Shown one piece after another: positions 1 through 8,204 of a DNA stretch of 48,021 bases. The notes under the pieces are model-generated. The model did not search any database. It saw nothing but the letters and a program-made list of their open reading frames with translations, and had not been told where the DNA came from. Source of the stretch: Cytophagaceae bacterium. Its GTDB lineage: Bacteria; Bacteroidota; Bacteroidia; Cytophagales; Cytophagaceae. The stretch spans positions 1 through 48,021 of the forward strand of contig JALONM010000025.1 of assembly GCA_025454925.1 (NCBI GenBank). Reading direction: 5' to 3'. Each line of letters opens with the position of its first letter. Within the stretch, counting starts at the first letter, position 1. A program made the position numbers and the translations under genes.

Positions 1-75
1 GTTGTGCAGATCAGCGGTATGCCCTATATAAAATTTGCCCAAGGTAGAGCTGTAGAGAATGTAAGTAAAAAACAT
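1..75 (-). CDS. GIY-YIG nuclease family protein (5' part only, runs off the left edge)
   Basis: Only the first 25 codons are in the window. From the ATG at 75 the translation includes TYILYSSTLGKFYIGHTADL, with the two family signatures YIL and YIG about ten residues apart. Proteins of this family are usually 80-100 residues: small stand-alone nuclease domains related to the UvrC N-terminal domain, with poorly known roles. The gene lies just downstream of two tRNA genes on the same strand, separated by a terminator. The catalytic Arg and Glu would lie outside the window, so activity cannot be judged. Confidence 0.8.
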   Translation of the reverse strand, partial: MFFTYILYSSTLGKFYIGHTADLHN

Positions 76-96
76 AGCGAGAGAAGGGTAATAAAA

Positions 97-120
97 AAAG
101 CCATCATTTCTGATGGCTTT
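97..120 (-). terminator. Intrinsic terminator after the tRNA-Ser/tRNA-Pro unit
   Basis: A 10 bp perfect stem (AAAGCCATCA with TGATGGCTTT) closes a TTTC loop and is followed on the minus strand by a run of seven T. It lies about 5 bases past the 3' end of tRNA-Pro and before the GIY-YIG start, so it should end the tRNA transcript. Confidence 0.8.
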
Positions 121-124
121 TTTG

Positions 125-199
125 TCGGGGTGGCAGGATTCGAACCTGCGACCTCCTGGTCCCAAACCAGGCGCGATAACCGGGCTACGCTACACCCCG
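125..199 (-). tRNA. tRNA-Pro (anticodon TGG)
   Basis: The minus strand folds as a full cloverleaf. The acceptor arm is CGGGGTG paired with CACCCCG and discriminator A. The anticodon stem CCTGG/CCAGG carries loop TTTGGGA with anticodon TGG, and the T arm is GCAGG TTCGAAT CCTGC. The 3' CCA is not encoded. It lies 30 bases downstream of tRNA-Ser on the same strand and is probably cotranscribed with it. Confidence 0.97.
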
Positions 200-226
200 A
201 ACGGGTTTCTTTACTCTAAAAGTATC

Positions 227-318
<92 letters not shown>

Positions 319-331
319 TTCAAAAGGTTTG

Positions 332-339
332 CAAATATA
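332..339 (-). promoter_or_regulatory. -7 promoter box for the tRNA-Ser/tRNA-Pro unit
   Basis: On the minus strand the sequence is TATATTTG, a perfect match to the Bacteroidota -7 consensus TAnnTTTG. It ends 14 bases before the tRNA-Ser 5' end, which leaves room for a start site a few bases before the mature tRNA. A TTTG lies upstream, but its 23-base spacing is longer than the usual 19-21. Confidence 0.6.
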
Positions 340-396
340 GTAGTTTGAAATATAAATACACACAAATCCTCAATATTTTTTTAAATTTATATCCAC

Positions 397-1353
397 ATGA
401 ATTGGCTTCGTCATATTGGGCAACTGGAATATGCCTTCATAGGTATATTTTTACTATGGTACCTGGTCTATGCAATCAAAATGTATACCCTGCGGCGTAA
501 GCTCCAGATTCGCATTTCCAGGCTTTCTCTCAAATTGCTGCTCCGTATTACCTATTTCAGCTTATTTATAGTGGCCTTGCTTGGTCCTTCGTTCGGAGAT
601 ATAAAAAAAGAAATTAAAGCTTTTGCCAGGGATATTTACTTCGTGGTTGATTTGAGTTACTCGATGGATGCCAAAGACATCGCCCCCAGTCGATTGGAGC
701 GGGCCAAACGCGAATTACATCAGTTAGCCTCCTCCTTAGGATCGGATCGGTTGGGGTTATTGGTGTACAGCAACCATTGTTATTGGGTTTGCCCGCCTAC
801 CTACGATAAAGAGGCTTTTTTTAGCTATCTTCAATCAATTACCACTTCCACCGTGTCGGCCCACGGCAGCAATCTGGCTAGTTTGGAATCCTGTTTTTTT
901 CAGGACCAAAGCATTCCATCACCCGAATCCACCATATTCATTCTGGTCAGCGATGGAGAAAACCATGGCAAGGATCCGAGTCCATTTTTTTCCAAATTGG
1001 CCGAACACCATATTCATACTTTTATTTTGGGCATTGGTACGGAGCAGGAATCCCGAATTCCTGATGCCGGAAAAGATTTTAAAAAAGATTCGGAAGGTAA
1101 TCCGTTGGTAAGTTCCTTGAACAGGACCTTTTTAACGGATATGGCTGAACTGGCAGGTGGGCGTTATTTTGAAATAAACGCACAAGGATCTGACGTAAAG
1201 TCCCTGCTTCATCGCATCAATAAAATAGAAGGCCAATGGCAGGGTAGCAAAAAGATCGACAGCATTGCCAATAAATATTATTATTTTCTATTTGTAGCCA
1301 TTATTTTGCTGATCGTTGATATTTTAGTTACTGTAAATGCCGTAAAATTCTGA
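397..1353 (+). CDS. VWA-domain membrane protein, BatA/BatB type
   Basis: 318 residues. Membrane segments lie near residues 13-30 and 49-66 and at the C-terminus (about 295-315), with a von Willebrand factor A domain between. The metal-site motif DLSYS at residues 85-89 matches the MIDAS pattern DxSxS, and LVSDGENHG is the typical later VWA strand. Bat proteins were first described in Bacteroides as aerotolerance factors and usually sit in a MoxR-DUF58-BatA-B-C-D-E operon. Here only the VWA, TPR and one unknown gene are present, and the upstream neighbours are divergent tRNAs, so this is a detached partial Bat set. The exact role is unknown; it probably acts in the inner membrane. Confidence 0.85.
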   Translation: MNWLRHIGQLEYAFIGIFLLWYLVYAIKMYTLRRKLQIRISRLSLKLLLRITYFSLFIVALLGPSFGDIKKEIKAFARDIYFVVDLSYSMDAKDIAPSRLERAKRELHQLASSLGSDRLGLLVYSNHCYWVCPPTYDKEAFFSYLQSITTSTVSAHGSNLASLESCFFQDQSIPSPESTIFILVSDGENHGKDPSPFFSKLAEHHIHTFILGIGTEQESRIPDAGKDFKKDSEGNPLVSSLNRTFLTDMAELAGGRYFEINAQGSDVKSLLHRINKIEGQWQGSKKIDSIANKYYYFLFVAIILLIVDILVTVNAVKF

Positions 1354-1354
1354 T

Positions 1355-2113
1355 TTGAAAATTTGGTTGCTCATATCGTTAACAGGAATTTTTCAGTTGA
1401 TCTGGAATCAGGTGAATCGTATTTACGATGCCAATCAATTGAAAGAAAGTGCGGGCAATCATTATAAGAAAATGGAATTTCAAGCGGCGGCGCACTCGTT
1501 GGAGGCATTGTTGATCAATCCGTCCAAGGAATCGGATGGTTTACAATTGAATTTGGCTATATGTTACATCCGTTTGCATCGCGTGAAAGAAGCCAAGCAC
1601 CTGTTGGATATTCTTACTGCATCGAGAAATTTAGCCATCCGATCGCAGGCCTATTTGCAATTGGGTTGTATGCAGGCTTCCGCAAGACCGGATCTGGCAT
1701 TACAACAATTTAGAATGGCCTTGAAGTTTGATGCCTCCAATGAAGAAGCCCGGTTTAACTACGAGTTATTGCAGAAAGCAAGTCCGGAAAAAAATCCGGA
1801 GACGAATAAGCGGGAGAAGGAAGATGGAAAAAATAGTCAACAGATGAAAACCGAATCCAGGGAACGCTATCAACCCAAGGAGTCGGAGCGAAGCGCTTCA
1901 AAGCCGCCGTCACAAGGACAAGAGATGCAGTTGCAGAACGATGGGAATAAAAAAAGTGATGCGTTACAAAGTAATCGATTGGTTCCTGGTGCTATCACTG
2001 AAAAACAGGCGGAACTCTTGTTGCAAAGTCTAAAGAACAATGAATTGAAAAACCTTCAACAATTGAAGCGAATTCCCAAATCTAACGAGCCCTATCAAGG
2101 TCCAGACTATTAA
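1355..2113 (+). CDS. TPR-repeat protein, BatC/BatE-like
   Basis: 252 residues starting with TTG one base after the preceding stop, so translation is coupled. The N-terminus is a hydrophobic signal or anchor. TPR-like helices cover about residues 25-145 (ESAGNHYKKMEFQAAAHSLE; AYLQLGCMQASARPDLALQQ). A highly charged, low-complexity stretch rich in K, E, S and Q follows (about 145-205), and the tail ends PYQGPDY. The order VWA gene then TPR gene with a charged tail is typical of Bat operons, where the TPR protein probably serves as a periplasmic partner of the VWA protein. Confidence 0.75.
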   Translation: MKIWLLISLTGIFQLIWNQVNRIYDANQLKESAGNHYKKMEFQAAAHSLEALLINPSKESDGLQLNLAICYIRLHRVKEAKHLLDILTASRNLAIRSQAYLQLGCMQASARPDLALQQFRMALKFDASNEEARFNYELLQKASPEKNPETNKREKEDGKNSQQMKTESRERYQPKESERSASKPPSQGQEMQLQNDGNKKSDALQSNRLVPGAITEKQAELLLQSLKNNELKNLQQLKRIPKSNEPYQGPDY

Positions 2114-2117
2114 TAGT

Positions 2118-2444
2118 ATGCGCGTATTTCAGTTTAAGCAAAAGGAAGGTAGTACTTCAATAGAGATTTCCTTGGAACTGGAAGAAACCAGTGTGTTCCG
2201 GCTGACGGAAATATGGGTGGATGCATTTGGTACCGAGGATTTGGTGCTTTGTGGCTCTGCAGAAGAGTCGCCTTCGACATTGGTTTTGAAAGTAGAAACC
2301 TATTATCAGCAGGTCAAGTACATTACAGATTTGCATCCCCAGGAAAATTTCCATGAAGAGCCGTTTTTGCTCTCGCTTCCCAAGGGGTTGCACGGTATAC
2401 TCTATCAAAAGGGTTCAGAGACTTTGGAATTGCGACAAGTATAG
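2118..2444 (+). CDS. Hypothetical protein, last gene of the Bat-like operon
   Basis: 108 residues, ATG 4 bases after the TPR gene stop. I do not recognise the family. It looks soluble, with no signal peptide or membrane segment, and is acidic and strand-rich (for example SIEISLELEETSVFRLTEIW and LVLKVETYYQQVKYI), so a small beta-rich domain is likely. Tight spacing and same strand argue that it is real and cotranscribed. About 260 bases without an obvious gene follow before the CHAT gene. Confidence 0.55.
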   Translation: MRVFQFKQKEGSTSIEISLELEETSVFRLTEIWVDAFGTEDLVLCGSAEESPSTLVLKVETYYQQVKYITDLHPQENFHEEPFLLSLPKGLHGILYQKGSETLELRQV

Positions 2445-2702
2445 TCGCAGGGTGGTGCAGATAGGATGCGTATTCAAGAGGGAGAGAATTTCCGAACTAT
2501 TTAAAAAAACTTGTATATTGTTTTCCCTAAACACGGCAAGCATTGTCTTCTCCTTTTAATTGGGAGCTTGTTTTGACAGGAAAGCTTGCTTCTGCTTTGG
2601 TATTCCCCAAGCAATGCCTCATAGAAGAAACACAGTATAATTTCTTTTGATTATACTGGCTTAATATTTGAGTACTACGTTTAAAACAGGTTAATTACTA
2701 AC

Positions 2703-5432
2703 ATGCGACACGTTTTGATCTTATTGTGCTTGCCGATCCTTGCGATGGCAGCGCCTCCCAAAAAATTTACTAAGTATTATGACCAGGCCGTAAAAGCATA
2801 TGGTCGCGGGCGGTTTTCGGAAGCGCTGGATCTTTTTCAGAAAGCAGAAAAAGAAAAAGGTTCTTACTCCGATACGCTTATAAACAGGATGTATTTCCAG
2901 ATGGCGGATGCATATGAAATGGAGCGTAAGAATGACCAGGCCGCCAGCTATTATCAAAAATCGCTCGAAGGAGTTCCATTGTCACCCTTGCGAACACAGG
3001 CAGCTTATCGTCAGGGTAATTTTCTATTGAAACAAAGCAGACTAGCGGAAGCGGAAAGGAGTTTTCGGACTGCCTTGGAAAGCGCGGAAGCTACGAAAGC
3101 CCAATTCCCTCGTATTTATGCACTGATAGTGCAAAACCTTGGAATCTTGAAAATGAGTCAGGGAGAAATAACTTCCGCAGAACCTTATTTTCTCCAGGCT
3201 ATTCAAGCCTGGAAAAACCAGAATGCACAACAGTCGCATGATTATGCCAACGCTTGTAATAACCTGGCCATACTATACTCTAAGATTGGTGAGCTTGCCT
3301 TGGCAGAATCGTATTTTGCTGAATATTTAAATCTGAAAGAAAAATTAGGAGGTAAAAATAATGAATATGCCACTGGGTTAAATAATCTTGCTGTGATGCA
3401 TTTTCAGAATGAATCCTTGGGGAAAGCGGAAAAAGAATTTCAGGAGACCTTGAGCGTGCTGGAAAAAAACGGAGGAAAAGAAACACCTATGTATGCGACG
3501 ACGCTCAATAATTTAGGCTTGTTGTATTGGCAATGGAGACAGGCTCACGCGGAGAAATATTTTGCAGAGGCAGTGGCTTTGAGGGAAAAAATTTCCGGCA
3601 AACAACATCCTGCTTATGCCACCCATCTTTCTAACCTGGGTGCATGGATGGCCGAGCAAGGATCGGTGGCGCAAGGTTCCGAGATAATCGCACAAGCGAA
3701 AGAAATCAGAAAATCGATCTACGGGACGCAACATCCGGATTATATCGCCTCTCTGCTGGAAACAGGAACGGCTTATATGTATGCCGGGCAGTGGAGCAAT
3801 GCCAAAGCTCCTTTTGTGGAAGCCTGTGACAAAACCATGGAATATATACGTGCGAACTTTCCTGGATTGACGGAACGTGAAAAAATCGCATTTGCCAATA
3901 GTTATGCCAGGTATTTTGACCGGTTTTCACAATTTGCCATTTCCAGTGCCGGATACCGTGGAAAGAATGTGCCCCTGGCCGCTCCCTCGCCCGATAAATC
4001 CATTCTCGAAAAGTGGTTAAACATACGCTTGGCCTCTAAGGGTATGGTGTTGCAGTCGATGCAGCGCATGCGCAAAGAAATTATGCAAGGAAATAATGCA
4101 GACTTAGTTCAGAAGTATCAATCCTGGGAAAAGTTAAGCAATGATATTGTTTCGGCCTACAATCTTACGGTAGAAGAACGCAAACAAAAGAATATTGATT
4201 TGGCAGCCTTGGAAACTCAGGCGCGGCAATTAGAAAAAGAATTGTCGGCAGCTTCTGCATCCTTTGCGCAGGTCATGCCCGATCGTTTGCCGACCTGGAT
4301 CGATATTCGAAAAAAATTAAAAATGGGAGAAGCAGCCGTGGAGATCGTGCGCATTCGAATGAAAAATGATACGGCGTATGCCGCGCTTCTGGTTACCGCC
4401 GCCTCCGAATTTCCGGATGTGGTGTTTATTCCCAATGGCAAAGCCTTAGAAACGCGGTATATTCATTATTATCGCAACTCCATTCAGTTCAAAACTCCTG
4501 ATCAGTACAGTTACTCGTTTTTCTGGAAGCCAGTAGGAGAGCGTCTTGCTCAAATGAAAGTGAAAAGAGTGTTTTGCTCGCCGGATGGTGTGTATCATTT
4601 GATAAATCTAAATACGCTTCAAAATACTACTACCGGGAAATATGTACAAGATGAATTGGAGCTGTATTATCTATCGAATTTAAAAGAATTGATGAATACT
4701 TCTGGAACTTCCTCCGTAAACAAAGCCTTGTTGATTGGGAATCCGGATTACAATTTAAATGAAAATAAAATTGAATCTTTAGGCGAGCGTGCGATTACCA
4801 TTGATGAGGATTTTAAAGGTCTGCGCAGTGTTTCGTTCAGCGATTTGCCAGGAACGGATAAAGAAGTGAAGAACATTGGGACTGCTTTGAAAGGTAAATC
4901 CTGGGATGTTCAAATGTATAGTGAAAAAGAAGCAACGGAAGAAAGAATAAAAGAGATCAATGATTTAAAAGTATTGCATATTGCTACCCACGGTTTTTTT
5001 ATTCCGGCCAATAAAAGTAACTCGGCCCAGGCGATGATGAATTCAGGGGTTGTCCTGGCAGGAGTAAGCGCGGATCCTTCGATACAACGTAAAGAAGATG
5101 GGATCTTAACCGCTGCCGAAGCATCCAATTTGCATTTGGAAAATACGGACCTGGTAGTTCTTTCGGCCTGTGAATCTGGTTTGGGAAATGTATCGAGCGG
5201 TGAGGGGGTATTCGGAATTCAGCGCGGATTGCGCGTAGCAGGCGCCAGAGCGCTTATTATGTCCTTGTGGAAAGTAAACGATGAGGCTACTCAAGAGTTA
5301 ATGTCGGCCTTTTATGCACAATGGACAAAGACCAATGACAAAGCCCTTGCGTTTCGATTAGCGCAGCAGCAAGTCCGGAAAAAATTCAAAGACCCATACT
5401 ATTGGGGCGCGTTTGTAATGGTCGGTATTTAA
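2703..5432 (+). CDS. Exported TPR-CHAT domain protein (caspase-like protease fold)
   Basis: 909 residues. A signal peptide (MRHVLILLCLPILAMA) is followed by about nine tetratricopeptide repeats of the kinesin-light-chain type (residues about 25-400; for example YANACNNLAILYSKIGELAL), a helical linker and a C-terminal CHAT domain (about 600-909). The clan CD dyad is visible: His763 in HIATHGFF and Cys823 in LSACESGLG. The domain end (ARALIMSLWKVNDEAT; YYWGAFVMVG) is canonical. CHAT proteins are predicted or proven proteases acting on partner proteins recognised by the TPRs; no substrate can be named here. The signal peptide means it works in the periplasm or outside. A small lipoprotein gene follows after 55 bases. 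No CRISPR gene is nearby, so a link to Craspase-type TPR-CHAT is not supported. Confidence 0.9.
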   Translation: MRHVLILLCLPILAMAAPPKKFTKYYDQAVKAYGRGRFSEALDLFQKAEKEKGSYSDTLINRMYFQMADAYEMERKNDQAASYYQKSLEGVPLSPLRTQAAYRQGNFLLKQSRLAEAERSFRTALESAEATKAQFPRIYALIVQNLGILKMSQGEITSAEPYFLQAIQAWKNQNAQQSHDYANACNNLAILYSKIGELALAESYFAEYLNLKEKLGGKNNEYATGLNNLAVMHFQNESLGKAEKEFQETLSVLEKNGGKETPMYATTLNNLGLLYWQWRQAHAEKYFAEAVALREKISGKQHPAYATHLSNLGAWMAEQGSVAQGSEIIAQAKEIRKSIYGTQHPDYIASLLETGTAYMYAGQWSNAKAPFVEACDKTMEYIRANFPGLTEREKIAFANSYARYFDRFSQFAISSAGYRGKNVPLAAPSPDKSILEKWLNIRLASKGMVLQSMQRMRKEIMQGNNADLVQKYQSWEKLSNDIVSAYNLTVEERKQKNIDLAALETQARQLEKELSAASASFAQVMPDRLPTWIDIRKKLKMGEAAVEIVRIRMKNDTAYAALLVTAASEFPDVVFIPNGKALETRYIHYYRNSIQFKTPDQYSYSFFWKPVGERLAQMKVKRVFCSPDGVYHLINLNTLQNTTTGKYVQDELELYYLSNLKELMNTSGTSSVNKALLIGNPDYNLNENKIESLGERAITIDEDFKGLRSVSFSDLPGTDKEVKNIGTALKGKSWDVQMYSEKEATEERIKEINDLKVLHIATHGFFIPANKSNSAQAMMNSGVVLAGVSADPSIQRKEDGILTAAEASNLHLENTDLVVLSACESGLGNVSSGEGVFGIQRGLRVAGARALIMSLWKVNDEATQELMSAFYAQWTKTNDKALAFRLAQQQVRKKFKDPYYWGAFVMVGI

Positions 5433-5487
5433 CCATACCAGCACAAACGTTTTACAGGAAATAAAAACAAGTATAACTACTATAAAA

Positions 5488-5742
5488 ATGGCAAACACAA
5501 AACGCTTCTCATTCCGCTGCCCGGTTAAATTCGCGATGGTTGCTTGCATGTCTGTATTGGTTTTGGCTACCAGTTCCTGTTACAAGGATTATGACTGCCG
5601 TATTCCTGCAGGCACAGTGATTACTAACTCGGATGGGTCGCAGACGACGCTCACCGCTGATGAAAACAGAAATTGCAGCAAGTGCAGTAAAGAGGATGTG
5701 AAAAGTTTGGAAGACAAAGGTTATTCCTGTTCGGTCGAATAA
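5488..5742 (+). CDS. Small lipoprotein with a cysteine-rich tail
   Basis: 84 residues. A basic N-terminus, a hydrophobic stretch (FAMVACMSVLVLA) and a lipobox LATSSC predict lipidation at Cys28. The mature part has four further cysteines (YDC, NCSKC, YSC), enough for two disulfides. No family is recognised. It follows the CHAT gene on the same strand by 55 bases, so it could be a partner or target of that protease, but no motif shows this. Confidence 0.65.
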   Translation: MANTKRFSFRCPVKFAMVACMSVLVLATSSCYKDYDCRIPAGTVITNSDGSQTTLTADENRNCSKCSKEDVKSLEDKGYSCSVE

Positions 5743-6075
5743 CACGAACTTAAATTGGAGCTAGGTTTATTGCTAGTCTGTGTGGACTCCAGCGCTTGCT
5801 ATTAGCGCTTAGGTGAGTCGACAAGCTAATACATAACTAGCTTAATTGTGGTGGTTATCTGAAAGACTCGCCTTCATGCCTGTGGTATCCTCGATATAGG
5901 TCTGGTTGAAAATGGATAGGGTTTGGATGTCATCATTTTTCAAAACATTCCTATTTCATTTTTTTCCTTCCATTTACAGAAGGAGCTGAAGCTAAGTCCT
6001 ATCCGAAAGCCGACATGGGTTTGTAAAAACAGACCGTGTTACGTGCAATATGGCCGCTGCATTTATTGAGTATTA
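5743..6075. other. Gene-free stretch of 333 bases with one foldable segment
   Basis: No convincing reading frame on either strand. Positions 5785-5819 can form a nested stem (GACTC with GAGTC outside, AGCGCT with AGCGCT inside), and 5823-5843 a second hairpin (AAGCTA with TAGCTT). There is no T-run, so these are not standard terminators. The stretch separates the plus-strand lipoprotein from the 3' end of the minus-strand ferredoxin and so holds the 3' ends of both units. Confidence 0.35.
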
Positions 6076-6369
6076 TTATTTTTCGTTTCGAATCAATTTT
6101 ATTGCTTTCTCCGGGCATACTTGTACACATATTCCACAAGCATGGCATAGATCGGGGGCTACTACGTAAGCCTTTTGCGAGTTAAAAAAAGTTTTTAGTT
6201 TCCCCTTTACATTTAAAGAAGTTCGATCTTCGTTAGAAATGGTTCGCATTTCTAAAACATCGTATGGACATGCTGGGATACAATCTTCTTTTCCACCGCA
6301 GTTGTTCATGTTAATGCGTGGTACTAGTTTACCTCCTTCCGGATCGCAAGGAGCAGTGGAATCGTTCAT
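6076..6369 (-). CDS. Two-cluster ferredoxin-like protein
   Basis: 97 residues from the ATG at 6369; a TTG three codons earlier is possible. The C-terminal motif CHACGICVQVCP is a standard CxxCxxCxxxCP 4Fe-4S site. The N-terminal motif CGGKEDCIPACP has spacing C-x5-C-x3-CP and lacks the middle cysteine, as in ferredoxins where that site holds a 3Fe-4S cluster. A charged insert of about 25 residues separates the motifs. The likely role is cytoplasmic electron transfer; no partner enzyme is adjacent. The gene lies 110 bases downstream of the esterase operon and may have its own promoter. Confidence 0.85.
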   Translation of the reverse strand: MNDSTAPCDPEGGKLVPRINMNNCGGKEDCIPACPYDVLEMRTISNEDRTSLNVKGKLKTFFNSQKAYVVAPDLCHACGICVQVCPEKAIKLIRNEK

Positions 6370-6478
6370 ATGAGTCAACGTGATTTAAAGTTTAATTCAT
6401 CAGAGTATAAACGACTGCATGGTTACAGCCAGATAACAATTGCATAAAGCCGGTTGACCGGAATGATTCCACAAGATC

Positions 6479-7210
6479 TTACCATTGATTTAACCATTTG
6501 ACAAACGCCTCCAGCTGTTTGGAAGTGATGGAATGGCCAACCGCATCTTCTGCATACGTAACTGAAATACCCAGGCGTTGAAGCGCCTGCCGATTTTCAT
6601 CGGCATAAGATATTGGTAACATTTGATCCTTATTGCCATGGGCAAGGAAACATTTCAGGGAGTGTAAGGAATCAGAGGTGCTTATGTAAGGTTTTATTTC
6701 ATTGACAAAGCGCCCACTAAATACCGCGAAGCCTGCAATCTTCTCCGGGCTTGTTAAGCTTACTGTCGCGGCCATGTTGGCTCCCTGGCTAAATCCAGCT
6801 ACAATGATTTTGCGACTATTTACCTGGTACTTTTTTTTGATTTCATCCAATAGTTGTAAAATTAGTTTTCTGCTCTTGACTTCTTCCTCTGTATTAATTG
6901 TGATTTTATTTTGTACCATCATTACTTCATACCAGCGGTAACTTCCCTGTTGTAGTTTGTACGGAGCACGAACAGAAACTACGATCCATGTTTCCGGAAT
7001 TTGTGAGTGCCATGAAAACAAATCGTGTTCATGGCTGCCGTGTCCATGTAAGAGAATTAATAAGGGTGCGCTTGCTTGCTTATCTTTATTTTCTCTCAGC
7101 ACATAATGCAATGGGATGTCTGTTTCCATGGAGGTAGCGTTGATTTGAGCCAGGCAACTTAGAGAATTTAAAAGTAGCCATACACATAGCAGGATGGTTT
7201 TTTTTAGCAT
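6479..7210 (-). CDS. Exported alpha/beta-hydrolase, phospholipase/carboxylesterase family (MhqD/YpfH-like)
   Basis: 243 residues with a signal peptide (LLCVWLLLNSLSCLAQ). The alpha/beta-hydrolase triad is complete: nucleophile elbow GFSQG, Asp in GNKDQMLP and His in GHSI; the oxyanion region is LLHGHGS. Family members are small carboxylesterases or dienelactone-hydrolase relatives. It is the last gene of a five-gene minus operon, 12 bases behind the VOC gene. In Bacillus the homologous MhqD is induced by hydroquinones, which fits the neighbours. Export is unusual compared with cytoplasmic MhqD. Confidence 0.85.
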   Translation of the reverse strand: MLKKTILLCVWLLLNSLSCLAQINATSMETDIPLHYVLRENKDKQASAPLLILLHGHGSHEHDLFSWHSQIPETWIVVSVRAPYKLQQGSYRWYEVMMVQNKITINTEEEVKSRKLILQLLDEIKKKYQVNSRKIIVAGFSQGANMAATVSLTSPEKIAGFAVFSGRFVNEIKPYISTSDSLHSLKCFLAHGNKDQMLPISYADENRQALQRLGISVTYAEDAVGHSITSKQLEAFVKWLNQW

Positions 7211-7222
7211 TTGTAATTTTTG

Positions 7223-8200
7223 TTAGTGCGTATGAGTAAGTAAAATAGTAATTCCTGTGGGATCTTTTGTCCAGAAATTCCCATCTTTTTCTTTTTTTAA
7301 ATCCATGGTAGTTATCGCTTTTTGAAGTTCTTCATTAGATTTGAAAACGATGTGGTAATGCCGCAAGCCTGCGTGTGTTGAAGGTGCCAGAGGCTTGTTT
7401 TTTCCATGCCAGGAGTTCATGGCAACACGATGCTGGTAGGCGCCACCGGCACCTAAATCCGCATATTTAAATTGAGGAAAAAAATTGAACTGAGTAAAAC
7501 CAAGCTTTTGGTAGAAGGCATTATTCAGGGCGACATCTTGTGCATAAAAATGTATGTGACCGATTTTGGCTTCCTTACTGATTTGCGATGAATGATCTTT
7601 GCTTGTAAGCGTTTGCAGAAACTCCTCCGTATCCAGAGGAGCGGATGCAGACCGGATAGTTCCATTGGTGTCTTCAATGAATAACCCACCTTCTGTAATT
7701 ACGCGTTTAAAGCGTTCGGGAGTTTCCAATGTCAATTCTACCATCACATTGTCAAAGTCGGTCAGATAAAGTGATTGTGACATCGTATGGTCAATTGGAG
7801 AAAAAGAATACTTGTTTTCAAGCAGGCGCTGTATGGCCTTAGCAAATTCTCGTTGGTTGGGAAGATGAATAGCAAAATGATACAATCCACTGTAGCCTTC
7901 CCTAAAGGCAGTACTAGCGGTTTGGTGCACCACCACAAGCGTTTTGTTTTCGGTTCCGAACTCTGCAATGGAATTGGTTTGATTTCTCAACGTCATTCCA
8001 ATTACTTTCGTCCAGAAAGAAATTGCCTTTTCAATGGAAGTATTGTTCAAATGAATAGCCCCGAATGAGGCTATTTCATCTGAATGCGAAGCATTATTGG
8101 CATGTTGCATAGTGATAGCATTAGCGAACGTTGATATACCGTCCATAGACATTAATAGGGTTGACCCAAGTATACTTTTTATAAAATGCTTACGTTTCAT
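7223..8200 (-). CDS. Two-module VOC protein resembling catechol 2,3-dioxygenase (CatE/MhqO type)
   Basis: 325 residues. The N-terminus (MKRKHFIKSILGSTLLMSMD) looks like a signal peptide with basic residues but no twin Arg. Two vicinal-oxygen-chelate modules follow: module 1 about residues 45-155 (GAIHLNNTSIEKAISFW; YHFAIHLP; VMVELTLE) and module 2 about 210-325 (IGHIHFYAQDV; RHYHIVFK; DPTGITILL). Module 1 keeps the His, His, Glu metal set; module 2 keeps two His but lacks the final Glu. Relatives are thiol-dependent dioxygenases against quinones and catechols. It sits between DoxX (4 bases) and the esterase, as in catDE and mhq operons. Confidence 0.8.
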   Translation of the reverse strand: MKRKHFIKSILGSTLLMSMDGISTFANAITMQHANNASHSDEIASFGAIHLNNTSIEKAISFWTKVIGMTLRNQTNSIAEFGTENKTLVVVHQTASTAFREGYSGLYHFAIHLPNQREFAKAIQRLLENKYSFSPIDHTMSQSLYLTDFDNVMVELTLETPERFKRVITEGGLFIEDTNGTIRSASAPLDTEEFLQTLTSKDHSSQISKEAKIGHIHFYAQDVALNNAFYQKLGFTQFNFFPQFKYADLGAGGAYQHRVAMNSWHGKNKPLAPSTHAGLRHYHIVFKSNEELQKAITTMDLKKEKDGNFWTKDPTGITILLTHTH

Positions 8201-8204
8201 GGGT

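Noticed and set aside
4-219. 71-codon plus-strand frame ending in the phrase GVAGFEPATSWSQTRRD
   Set aside because: It is the antisense of tRNA-Pro; this phrase is a well-known false protein produced by reading tRNA genes backwards.
2703-5432. TPR-CHAT as part of a type III-E CRISPR (Craspase) system
   Set aside because: It has a signal peptide and there is no gRAMP gene or CRISPR array in view.
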